Positions 1-6,367 of a DNA stretch of 10,499 bases are shown piece after piece. The position numbers and the translations under genes were made by a program. The stretch's first letter is position 1. Each line of letters starts with the position of its first letter. Below the pieces are notes generated by a model that had not been told where the DNA came from, ran no database searches, and saw only the letters and a program-made list of their open reading frames with translations. Source of the DNA: Candidatus Latescibacterota bacterium (GTDB lineage: Bacteria > Latescibacterota > UBA2968 > UBA8231); assembly GCA_022827165.1 (NCBI GenBank), contig JAJDTN010000252.1:1-10499 (forward strand), given 5' to 3'.

Positions 1-669
1 CTGCCAGAGCAGCCGGCCCGAGCCCGTCAGGGCCAGGACCCGGGAGTCGCTGCCGTAGACCACCTCTTCCCTGCCGTCGCCGTCCAGGTCCGCCGCCACC
101 GGCGCCGAGGCCAGCTCCCAGCCGGCGCTGAACTGCCAGAGCACCCGTCCCTGCCGGTCCAGACAACCCACCCAGCCGGCCTTGGAGGTCACCACGATCT
201 CGGGGCGGCCGTCCCCGTCCACGTCGCCCGCGGTGGGGAACATGCGGAAGTCGATCGGCCCGAACCCCGGCCAGCGCCAGAGCACCTGACCGCCGCCGTC
301 GAGAGCGAAGACCTCCCCGTAGCTGGCCTGGACCACGATCTCGGGAGCCCCCTCGCCGTCCAGGTCGACCACCACCGGCGTCCTGACGCGCTCCCTGGCC
401 CACTCCACCTGCCCGGCCACCTTGGCCAGGCCGATCAGCTGCGTCCGCCACACCTCCCGCCCCTTCGTGTCCAGCCGCACCAGGTCGGTGCCCTCACCGA
501 CGAGAATCCCCTCGATGCGCGGCACCGACGGGTAGGGGATCGGCGTGCTCAGGCCCGACGACTCGTAACGCCACTGCTGCTCGGGCGCCGGCCACGGATC
601 CCCCGCCCGGGCCGGGGCGGCGGCCAGCCCGCAGATCAAGGCCAGAGCCAGGACCGCTGCGCGTGACAT
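1..669 (-). CDS. Secreted FG-GAP/VCBS-like beta-propeller repeat protein (3' end beyond window)
   Basis: The minus strand is open from an ATG at 669 to the window edge (223 codons, no stop), so the C-terminus is missing. Residues 1-22 form a Sec-type signal peptide: MSR, a hydrophobic Ala/Leu core, then a likely cut after ARA. The mature part carries three repeats about 45 residues apart, each with a DxDGxGxxE calcium-loop motif (residues 102-110 DLDGEGAPE, 149-157 DVDGDGRPE, 194-202 DLDGDGREE). Each motif is followed by a strand such as EIVV and then by an LDxxGxxLW segment typical of FG-GAP/VCBS and PQQ-like propeller blades. Such proteins are usually exported or surface-bound; the ligand is unknown. 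An in-frame ATG at 693 exists, but the 669 start puts the signal peptide at the N-terminus behind a purine-rich GAGAAGAAG stretch. It follows the DUF4838 gene on the same strand after 66 bp, so co-transcription is likely. Confidence 0.82.
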   Translation of the reverse strand, partial: MSRAAVLALALICGLAAAPARAGDPWPAPEQQWRYESSGLSTPIPYPSVPRIEGILVGEGTDLVRLDTKGREVWRTQLIGLAKVAGQVEWARERVRTPVVVDLDGEGAPEIVVQASYGEVFALDGGGQVLWRWPGFGPIDFRMFPTAGDVDGDGRPEIVVTSKAGWVGCLDRQGRVLWQFSAGWELASAPVAADLDGDGREEVVYGSDSRVLALTGSGRLLWQ

Positions 670-735
670 CGCTTCTTCTCTTTCTCCCGTCATCGGGCGC
701 CGCGAGAGGGCGCTGCCGCGCCGGGAACCGGTCTC

Positions 736-2862
736 CTAGTCCAGGGCGGCGGCGAGATCATCGACGTTCAGCTTCGGCCGCTCCCAGAAGCTGGTGACCC
801 ACAGGAGGTCCGAGAAGAACAGGCCCTGGTGCTGCTTGCGGAAGGCGACCAGGTCGCGCAGGGCCGACTCCGCCTCGGCCCGGTTCGCCTCCGGGACCGT
901 GTCCGGAACCTCCTCCTGGATCTCGAAGAGGGATGTGAGCCTCACGGCCAGCCTGGCGTGCTCCAGGCCGGTCCGGACGAACTCGACGCGCCCGGCGAAC
1001 TCGGGCGGCACACCCGGGGCCCCGGCTTCGGCCGCCGCCTGCTCCAGCAGCCGCTCGGCGGGCCCGAAGGCCTCCGGCGGGAAGGCGAGATGCGCCTTGC
1101 GTGCATACGAGCGGTAACGCCAGCCGAATTCCCAGAACAGCTCGACGAACCGCAACTGGTTGTCGAAGGAGTAGTCCTCCCAGTACTGGAAATAGCGGTC
1201 CATGGTGCCCGCGGCGGGGCCGAAGGCCGAGCAGTACTCGGCGCGGATGGCGTCCACCTCCAGGGTGGGATCGCTCAGGAGGCGCATGTGCATGTAGAGC
1301 CGCAGGCCGTGGACCCCCCACTGCCCGGTGAGGGAGTCGAAACTGCCCCCTTCCATGCCGTTCTCGTAGGCGAACTTGAAGAACTCCCCGGACTGGCGCG
1401 TGTCGAAGTGGGGCAGCACGTAGCCGTCGTGCATGTAGTTGGGCCGGTAGCCCATGCGGATCCCCGTCTTGCGCCAGCCCAGCCACTGGGCCTTCACCCA
1501 CTCGTAGGCCTCGGGGTGCATGGGGAAGTAGCGGAGGTGCGGGTCCTGCCACTGGACGAACTCGCCGTAGAGGCTCTTGCCGAGGTGGATGTCGAAGAGA
1601 GGCGCCGGGAACTCGTTCTCGTAGATGAAGGAGACCGAGACCATGGCGTGGGGATTCCGCTTGCGGGCCTTCTCGTGGATCGTCTTCCAGAACCGGGCGT
1701 AGCGGTCGGAGGTCACCCCCGCGAACTCCTCCTGGGCCCGGCGGTCCGTGGCGTAGACCCGCTCGGCGAACCACGGCGGCTCCTCCGGCTGGGGCGCGTC
1801 CCAGGCCTGGCAGACGTCACAGGTGCAGCGGCCCGGACGGTCCACGGGACCGAGGCGCAGCCAGCTCTCGCCATCCCACTGGCTGACCACGAAGTCCTGC
1901 AGCTCCTCGTTGGAGACGCACATGGCCACGTGGGCGTAGTTCGTGTCGGGATCGCCGCGCACGCCGTCCCGCCGCAGCTGGAACCAGTCCGGGTGCTCGC
2001 GTCCGTAGCGCTGCCACCAGCCGCTGAAGGCGTGACCCGAAGGCGGCTTGGCGTCCATGCCGCCGATCCGGTGCCGGCGCAATAGCACCTGCACGGCCTT
2101 GCCGTACTCCACGGCGACATCGCGGCTGAAGCCGAGCTTCTCGTCCCCGGGATCCAGCGGCGCCCCCCCGAGGGCGACGGAGCGGATCGCGCCCCAGGAG
2201 AAGTGCCGGAATCTCAGGGCCGGCGCCGCCGTCTCGTCGATGGCGGAAAGGCGAACGATGTCGGTCCCGGGGACATAGGTGCCGAGCTCGCCGGGCCAGA
2301 GCCAGCGCACGCCGAGCACCTCCTCGAGGATCTCGTACACGCCGAAGAGGGGCCCCACCTCGGGATTGTGCTCGGAGAAGGGGTCGCCGCCGGACTCCCG
2401 GCCGCCGATGAACAGGTCGTTCCCCACGGAGCGGAGGACGTAGGTCTCCCGCGGCAGGCTCTCCGGATCGAGGCCGAAGGTGCGGCCCGTCTCGGTGTCC
2501 CCCACGTACACACGGCTGTGCACGTCTTCCGGGGCTTCGGACTCGGGAACGGTCCGCAGCGACACGCCCGTCGCCAGGGCGATGTGCCGGACCAGCTCCG
2601 CCGCCGCGTAGGTCGCCGTCGGCGTCGGCTCGTCCGCGGTGACCACTACCGCCCGGGCCCTGCCGTCCTCGACGATGAGGACCTGCGCCTCTCCGGGGAG
2701 GGGCGGCAGGATCGCCGCGGCAACGGCGATCATCGCCGGGATTCGGGGACCGCGCATGGCTCTGAAGGAGGGGCGAGGCGACCACGTCCTGCAGGCGCCC
2801 GGGTGGTCGGAGGGGCCTGAGAAACCCCTGGGGTACTGCCGGCGGGGGTGGCGATCGAACAT
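736..2862 (-). CDS. Exported DUF4838-domain protein (putative carbohydrate-active)
   Basis: This is a 708-residue protein read from ATG 2862. A hydrophobic stretch near residues 43-60 (IPAMIAVAAAILPPL, then GEAQ) looks like an export signal. The region around residues 75-205 resembles the N-terminal domain of alpha-glucuronidase-like enzymes (AAAELVRHIALATGV; GVYEILEEVLGVRWLWPGE). The region around residues 285-560 matches DUF4838: HPDWFQLRRDG, AMCVSNEEL and a C-x-C-x2-C cluster (C346, C348, C351). DUF4838 proteins are often found with glycan-degradation genes but have no proven activity that I know of, so no reaction is claimed. The 2862 start has AGGGAG six bases upstream and lies about 50 bases after a promoter-like pair. 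ATG 2757 would give a tidier signal peptide (673 residues) but has no ribosome binding site. Codons between 2862 and 2757 include AGG, AGA, TCA and CCT, unusual for this GC-rich gene, so the start is uncertain. The FG-GAP-like gene follows on the same strand. Confidence 0.82.
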   Translation of the reverse strand: MFDRHPRRQYPRGFSGPSDHPGACRTWSPRPSFRAMRGPRIPAMIAVAAAILPPLPGEAQVLIVEDGRARAVVVTADEPTPTATYAAAELVRHIALATGVSLRTVPESEAPEDVHSRVYVGDTETGRTFGLDPESLPRETYVLRSVGNDLFIGGRESGGDPFSEHNPEVGPLFGVYEILEEVLGVRWLWPGELGTYVPGTDIVRLSAIDETAAPALRFRHFSWGAIRSVALGGAPLDPGDEKLGFSRDVAVEYGKAVQVLLRRHRIGGMDAKPPSGHAFSGWWQRYGREHPDWFQLRRDGVRGDPDTNYAHVAMCVSNEELQDFVVSQWDGESWLRLGPVDRPGRCTCDVCQAWDAPQPEEPPWFAERVYATDRRAQEEFAGVTSDRYARFWKTIHEKARKRNPHAMVSVSFIYENEFPAPLFDIHLGKSLYGEFVQWQDPHLRYFPMHPEAYEWVKAQWLGWRKTGIRMGYRPNYMHDGYVLPHFDTRQSGEFFKFAYENGMEGGSFDSLTGQWGVHGLRLYMHMRLLSDPTLEVDAIRAEYCSAFGPAAGTMDRYFQYWEDYSFDNQLRFVELFWEFGWRYRSYARKAHLAFPPEAFGPAERLLEQAAAEAGAPGVPPEFAGRVEFVRTGLEHARLAVRLTSLFEIQEEVPDTVPEANRAEAESALRDLVAFRKQHQGLFFSDLLWVTSFWERPKLNVDDLAAALD

Positions 2863-2921
2863 GGGGGGCTCCCTGTTCGGGGATGGTGGATCACCCGCCC
2901 GTGGGGAGACGTGCGACGCGC

Positions 2922-2950
2922 ATTCTACGGCAATCCCCCGGCATCCACAA
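2922..2950 (-). promoter_or_regulatory. Candidate sigma-70-type promoter of the DUF4838 gene
   Basis: Read on the minus strand there is TTGTGG (2950-2945), a 17-base spacer, then TAGAAT (2927-2922). TAGAAT matches TATAAT at five of six positions and TTGTGG matches TTGACA at three. The predicted transcript start near 2915 leaves a leader of about 52 bases before ATG 2862, with AGGGAG at 2874-2869 as ribosome binding site. The -10 element stands out as AT-rich in a very GC-rich stretch. Confidence 0.5.
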
Positions 2951-3234
2951 CTACCGGAGGGGCCGGGACTTCGACCCCCCTGCGCCAGGAGCGCCGGAAT
3001 CCCGGCAGGATCCCCGCTCGAGGCGATTCCCGTCGGCCCTGCCGACGACAGTGACGAGGAAGGGCCCGGATGCGGGCGGACCAACGCCCGTGACGGGTAC
3101 GTGTCTTGAGGTTTCCGAGATTCCTGGGAACGGCCCCGCCGCCCGGGGCACCGCCGAACGACGGGCACGGAGCCCCGCGGCATCCCCTCGGTCCGCGCGG
3201 CTCGCCGCTCTGGGACTCGAGCGGCTTCCCGGCG
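2951..3234. other. Gene-free spacer with hairpins
   Basis: This stretch separates the 3' end of the zinc peptidase gene from the promoter of the DUF4838 gene. The open frames across it have no recognisable motif and no ribosome binding site. It holds a perfect 7-bp hairpin at 3031-3047 (CGTCGGC, loop CCT, GCCGACG) and a second at 3204-3225 listed separately. No tRNA-like, repeat-array or mobile-element signature is visible. Confidence 0.55.
3204..3225 (-). terminator. Candidate terminator hairpin after the zinc peptidase gene
   Basis: GCCGCTC (3204-3210) pairs perfectly with GAGCGGC (3219-3225) around an 8-base loop. On the minus strand the hairpin begins nine bases after the TGA of the peptidase gene. 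No T-run follows, so termination is inferred from position and stem strength only. Confidence 0.4.
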
Positions 3235-3924
3235 TCAGTCGCGCATGCCCTGGCGCAGGATCAGCAACCTCACCAGGTGCATGAGGGCGGTGGCCGTGGC
3301 CGCCACGTAGGTGAGGGCGGCGGCGTTGAGCACGCGCCGGGCGTCCCTGGCCTCGTCGGCGCGCAGGTAGCGGCCGTCCACCAGCTGGGCCATGGCGCGG
3401 GAGCTGGCGTTGAACTCCACCGGCAGGGTGATCAGCTGGAAGGCGACGACGCCGGCGTAGAGCAGGATGCCGATGTCGACCATGCCCGGTGACTGGAAGA
3501 AGAAACCGATGAGGAACAGGGGGAAGGCCGCCCAGGAGCCGATGTTGGCCACCGGCAGGAAGCTGTGGCGCAGGTTGAGGGCGAAGTAACCCGTGGCGTG
3601 CTGGATGGCGTGGCCCACCTCGTGGGCGGCCACCGCCAGGCCGGCGAGATGGCGGCCGTGGTAGATGCCCGAGGAGAGGCGCACGACCTTGGCCCGGGGA
3701 TCGTAGTGGTCGGAGAGGGTGCCGCCCGTCTCCTCGACGGCGACGTCGACGATTCCCTGCTCGCGCAGCAGGCGGCGGGCCGTCTCGGCGCCGGTGATGC
3801 CGGCGGCGGACCCGACCTGGCTGTACTTGGAGTAGGCGCTGCGCACCTTGGACTGGGCGTACAGGGCCAGGACGATGCAGGGGATCAGCAGGATCATGGT
3901 GGAATCGAAGAAGAAGAAGGGCAC
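3235..3924 (-). CDS. Membrane zinc metallopeptidase, YugP family (Zn_peptidase_2)
   Basis: The 229-residue protein has the usual length for the YugP family. Residues 1-25 form a hydrophobic N-terminal segment (PFFFFDSTM, then ILLIPCIVLALYA). The zinc site HEVGH is at 101-105 within GLAVAAHEVGHAIQHATGY, and a conserved LPVEFNASSRA at 167-177 probably supplies the third ligand (E170). DHYDP at 72-76 and RLSSGIYHGR at 82-91 are further family hallmarks. Hydrophobic stretches near 122-146, 149-168 and 200-222 suggest a multi-pass inner-membrane protein. The family is a predicted membrane protease with unknown natural substrates. The start is GTG 3924, fixed by AAAGGAGGT at 3939-3931, the best ribosome binding site in the window. 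It lies 116 bp downstream of the DUF502 gene on the same strand and may be co-transcribed with it. Confidence 0.93.
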   Translation of the reverse strand: MPFFFFDSTMILLIPCIVLALYAQSKVRSAYSKYSQVGSAAGITGAETARRLLREQGIVDVAVEETGGTLSDHYDPRAKVVRLSSGIYHGRHLAGLAVAAHEVGHAIQHATGYFALNLRHSFLPVANIGSWAAFPLFLIGFFFQSPGMVDIGILLYAGVVAFQLITLPVEFNASSRAMAQLVDGRYLRADEARDARRVLNAAALTYVAATATALMHLVRLLILRQGMRD

Positions 3925-3930
3925 CTCGAA

Positions 3931-3939
3931 ACCTCCTTT
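3931..3939 (-). promoter_or_regulatory. Strong Shine-Dalgarno for the GTG-started zinc peptidase
   Basis: On the minus strand AAAGGAGGT is followed by six bases and then GTG (3924-3922). The near-perfect complement to the 16S rRNA tail at ideal spacing decides this non-ATG start. It also shows that this organism uses canonical SD-dependent initiation for some genes. Confidence 0.85.
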
Positions 3940-4020
3940 GAAGTCGGTTGCCTGCGGGGTTCGGCCGGACTCGCCGGCACTCCTGCTCTGGAATATATGA
4001 ACCCGGACCTTCCGCGCCGG

Positions 4021-4038
4021 GTCCGCGCAACCGCGGAC
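4021..4038 (-). terminator. Hairpin just after the DUF502 stop codon
   Basis: GTCCGCG (4021-4027) and CGCGGAC (4032-4038) form a perfect 7-bp stem with a 4-base loop, beginning two bases past the TGA at 4041-4043 on the minus strand. There is no T-run. A competing stem, ACCCGG (4001-4006) with CCGGGT (4017-4022), shares bases with it. It could end or attenuate transcription before the zinc peptidase gene, or protect the mRNA 3' end. Confidence 0.4.
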
Positions 4039-4040
4039 GC

Positions 4041-4826
4041 TCAGCCGCGGGAACCTCCCCCTTCCCGAGCCCCCACAGGAGGGGTCAGGTGGACGCCTCC
4101 GTCCATCGCGGCCGGTTCCTCGGTGGCGATCCGCACCTGCCTCTCGATGGACCCGCCGCCGTTCGGCTCGCCCTCATGGGCCACGTTCACCGGCAGCCGC
4201 AGGGTCGGAGGCACGGCGACGCCGGCGGAGACGATCATCTGGAAGGCTGCCTCGACGCTCAACCCGGTGGGCTCGATCTCGTTGCGCGGCACGATGAGCA
4301 TGAACCCGGTGGTCGGGTTGGGCGCCGTGGGCACGAAGATGCTGTGCGCCGGCGGCCGCCCGTCCTCGAAGGGCACATCGCCGGCGAGGAACCCGAGGGT
4401 CCACAGCCCCTTCCGGGGGTACTCGAAGAGGACGACCTGCTTGAACCCCGCCTTGTCGGGAGAGGTCATCGTCTCCATCAGCTTGCGCACCGGGCTGTAG
4501 ATGGTGCGCACCAGGGGCAGCCGCTCGATCGCCTCGCGCGCGTCGTGCAGCAGGCGGCGGGTGAGCACGTGGGTGGTCACCGTGCCCACGACCCAGAGGA
4601 TGAGGATGGTGAGCAGGAACCCGATGCCCCGGTAGTACCAGTCGGGATCGCCGGCGATGGCGGCGAAGGGGCGGATCAGGGGACGGGAGAACCGGTCGGC
4701 CCAGTTGAACAGTGTCCACAAGACCCAGCCGGTGATCCACAGAGGGGCGATGACGGTGATGCCCGCCATCAGGGTGTTGCGCAGCCGGTGCAGGCGGTTG
4801 GACCTGACCGGACCTGGTCTCTTCAT
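4041..4826 (-). CDS. DUF502 family inner-membrane protein
   Basis: From ATG 4826 the protein has 261 residues, a little longer than the usual 200-220. Two transmembrane helices are predicted at about 18-40 (LMAGITVIAPLWITGWVLWTLF) and 66-88 (YRGIGFLLTILILWVVGTVTTHV). Family hallmarks follow: ERLPLVRTIYSPVRKLMETM at 101-120, VVLFEYPRKGLWTLGFLAGD at 131-150, FVPTAPNPTTGF at 164-175 and SVEAAFQMIVSAG at 190-202. The function of DUF502 is not established. The tail after about residue 215 is low in recognisable motifs. The frame is open up to 4949, but a promoter-like pair at 4913-4885 lies inside that extension, so a start downstream of it is preferred. No good ribosome binding site precedes 4826; an in-frame GTG at 4832 is an alternative. 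The gene is divergent from queC and followed by the zinc peptidase gene. Confidence 0.88.
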   Translation of the reverse strand: MKRPGPVRSNRLHRLRNTLMAGITVIAPLWITGWVLWTLFNWADRFSRPLIRPFAAIAGDPDWYYRGIGFLLTILILWVVGTVTTHVLTRRLLHDAREAIERLPLVRTIYSPVRKLMETMTSPDKAGFKQVVLFEYPRKGLWTLGFLAGDVPFEDGRPPAHSIFVPTAPNPTTGFMLIVPRNEIEPTGLSVEAAFQMIVSAGVAVPPTLRLPVNVAHEGEPNGGGSIERQVRIATEEPAAMDGGVHLTPPVGAREGGGSRG

Positions 4827-4884
4827 ATCCACGACGATTACCGGAGGGGAGGCTCTATGGCCTCGGGGTCGGGCGGCACGGGCG

Positions 4885-4913
4885 AACCTACCCAGGCCCC
4901 GAAATGGTGTCAA
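4885..4913 (-). promoter_or_regulatory. Sigma-70-type promoter for the DUF502 gene
   Basis: The minus strand reads TTGACA (4913-4908, perfect -35), a 17-base spacer, then TAGGTT (4890-4885, TANNNT type). The expected transcript start is about 4878-4879, leaving a leader of about 52 bases before ATG 4826. The -35 lies in the short palindrome TGTC-AA-GACA (4908-4917). Its placement argues that translation does not begin upstream of 4885. Confidence 0.6.
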
Positions 4914-4942
4914 GACAGGTCGATGGCCGGATCCCCTCTCCT

Positions 4943-4971
4943 TTGACACCCTGAAACCCCTCCTCTACCAT
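4943..4971 (+). promoter_or_regulatory. Sigma-70-type promoter of queC implying a leaderless mRNA
   Basis: TTGACA (4943-4948, perfect -35) is followed by exactly 17 bases and TACCAT (4966-4971, four of six matches to TATAAT, TANNNT type). With standard spacing the transcript would start at A4978 to A4981, zero to three bases before the queC ATG at 4981. No Shine-Dalgarno sequence is present; the stretch before the ATG is pyrimidine-rich (CCCCTCCTCTACC). Confidence 0.65.
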
Positions 4972-4980
4972 CGCCCGACA

Positions 4981-5730
4981 ATGACCCCCGCCTCCGAACC
5001 GGCCGTCCTCCTGCTGAGCGGCGGCATGGACTCCACGACCCTGCTGTGGCATCTGCGCGCCGAGCGTCCGGACCACCCGGTGCACACCCTCTCCATCGAC
5101 TACGGGCAGCGTCACCGGATCGAGCTCGAGTCGGCGGCCGCCCTGTCGGCCCGCGCCGGCGCCGCCTCGCACCAGGTCCTGCCCCTCGATCCGGGAGCCT
5201 TCGGCGGCAGCCCCCTCACGGATGACTCCCTCGACGTTCCCGCCGCCTCGGAGGACCGCCAGATCGACACGGTGGTTCCCTTCCGCAACCTGGTGTTCGT
5301 CACCCTCGCCGCCGCCTGCGCCGAAGGCCTGGGGGCCGCCGACATCTACATCGCCCCGGTGCGCGACGACCACGAGGCCTACCGCGACTGCCGGCGGGAG
5401 TTCTACGACAGCCTGGAACAGACGCTGAGGCTCGGCGCCGCACGCGACACGGCCTTCCGCATCCACACGCCTTTCGTGGAGCGCACCAAGGTGGAAGTCG
5501 TGGCCCTCGGCATGAGGCTGGGGGTGCCCTGGGAGCTGACCCACACCTGCTACACGGGGCGGCGCCCGGCCTGCGGCCGCTGCGACGCCTGCAGCGAGCG
5601 CCTGGCCGCCTTCGCCGCCAACGGCGCCGTCGATCCCCTGCCCTGCGAGTTGGAGCGGACTGGAGGCGCGGCCCCCCGGGAAAGGCGGGGTCAGTCCACC
5701 GGCGCGAGGGTGCCGTCGCCGAGGCGGTAG
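4981..5730 (+). CDS. queC: 7-cyano-7-deazaguanine synthase QueC
   Basis: The 249-residue cytosolic enzyme makes preQ0 from 7-carboxy-7-deazaguanine, ammonia and ATP, in the pathway to queuosine. The N-terminal PP-loop SGGMDST is at 13-19, followed by SIDYGQRH at 38-45. VPFRNLVF at 99-106 and DCRREFYDSLEQTL at 136-149 match conserved family blocks. The zinc site is C190-x7-C198-x2-C201-x2-C204 in HTCYTGRRPACGRCDACSER, spaced as in known QueC. The start at ATG 4981 is set by its N-terminus and by a promoter placed directly before it. The conserved core ends near DPLPCE (218-223); the last roughly 25 residues are Arg/Gly/Pro-rich and lie partly over the 3' end of the convergent acetyltransferase gene. 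No queD, queE or queF is present, and I saw no preQ1 riboswitch. Confidence 0.95.
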   Translation: MTPASEPAVLLLSGGMDSTTLLWHLRAERPDHPVHTLSIDYGQRHRIELESAAALSARAGAASHQVLPLDPGAFGGSPLTDDSLDVPAASEDRQIDTVVPFRNLVFVTLAAACAEGLGAADIYIAPVRDDHEAYRDCRREFYDSLEQTLRLGAARDTAFRIHTPFVERTKVEVVALGMRLGVPWELTHTCYTGRRPACGRCDACSERLAAFAANGAVDPLPCELERTGGAAPRERRGQSTGARVPSPRR

Positions 5731-6269
5731 CGCTTCCCGGTGCGGGGGCAGCGGAAGCCGTCGGAGCCAACGCCCTGCAGCGGGTGGCCCTCCTCGCTGA
5801 CCCACCCGGACTGGCGCCCGGGCACTCCGTAGACGACGGCGTGCGCCGGCACGTCGCGGGTGACCACCGATCCGGCGCCGACCAGCGCGTACTCCCCGAC
5901 CGTCACGCCGCAGAGCACGGTGCTGTTGGCGCCGAGGGTGGCGCCCCTCTTCACCAGGATGGGCTGGAACTCGTGCTTGCGCTCGATGAAGGCGCGGGGA
6001 TTCACTACATTGGTGAAGACCATGGAGGGGCCGCAGAACACGTCGGACTCCAGGGTCACCCCTTTGTATACCGACACGTTGTTCTGCACCTTGCAGCGGT
6101 CGCCGATGACGACATCCCGGTCGACATAGACGTTCTGGCCGAGGATGCAGGACCGCCCGATTCGGGCCCCCGGCATGACATGGGTGAAATGCCAGATACG
6201 GGTGTCCTCGCCGATCTCGACGGGCTCGTCGACGACGGCGGTTTCGTGTATGAAGGGTTTGGATCCCAT
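5691..6269 (-). CDS. Hexapeptide-repeat N-acetyltransferase, WbpD/WlbB-like
   Basis: The 192-residue protein is a left-handed beta-helix acyltransferase. Hexapeptide turns run through about residues 5-150, including AVVDEPVEIGEDTRIWHFTHV, ARIGRSCILGQNVYV and VVIGDRCKVQNNVSVY. The block FCGPSMVFTNVVNPRAFIER (78-97), VKRGATLGANSTVLCGVTVG (106-125) and the end GVPGRQSGWVSEEG (148-161) are typical of WbpD/WlbB enzymes. These acetylate the 3-amino group of UDP-GlcNAc(3NH2)A for O-antigen or capsule sugars; the exact sugar here is inferred from family. The C-terminal tail keeps only one cysteine (C174) of the usual small metal-ribbon-like end. The ATG at 6269 has no clear ribosome binding site. The partner dehydrogenase and aminotransferase genes are not in this window. 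The gene converges on queC with a 40-bp overlap. Confidence 0.9.
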   Translation of the reverse strand: MGSKPFIHETAVVDEPVEIGEDTRIWHFTHVMPGARIGRSCILGQNVYVDRDVVIGDRCKVQNNVSVYKGVTLESDVFCGPSMVFTNVVNPRAFIERKHEFQPILVKRGATLGANSTVLCGVTVGEYALVGAGSVVTRDVPAHAVVYGVPGRQSGWVSEEGHPLQGVGSDGFRCPRTGKRYRLGDGTLAPVD

Positions 6270-6298
6270 GGATGAGGCCGTTGTTCCGCGGCGGCTGC

Positions 6299-6304
6299 AA
6301 TATA
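6299..6304 (-). promoter_or_regulatory. Possible -10 element for the acetyltransferase gene
   Basis: On the minus strand TATATT (five of six matches to TATAAT) lies about 30 bases upstream of ATG 6269, giving a leader of about 22 bases. It is the only AT-rich spot in the spacer, but no convincing -35 lies 16-18 bases further up, so the call is weak. The overlapping TATACG on the other strand could play the same role for the FAH gene. Confidence 0.3.
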
Positions 6305-6367
6305 CGGGCGCCCGCCGGCAGCGGCTACGCGCATCGACAGCACACCCCGGGAGGAGGTAGACCCAGC

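Noticed and set aside
829..2820. Long plus-strand open frames opposite the DUF4838 gene
   Set aside because: They are antisense shadows; their translations show no family motif, while the minus-strand frame has clear DUF4838 blocks.
4885..4980. preQ1 riboswitch before queC
   Set aside because: The predicted transcript has no leader of useful length and I see no preQ1-type pseudoknot pattern in the spacer.
4888..6300. A 470-codon minus-strand open frame across queC and the acetyltransferase
   Set aside because: The translation is low-complexity Gly/Arg/Ala/His-rich and runs through two well-identified genes in other frames.
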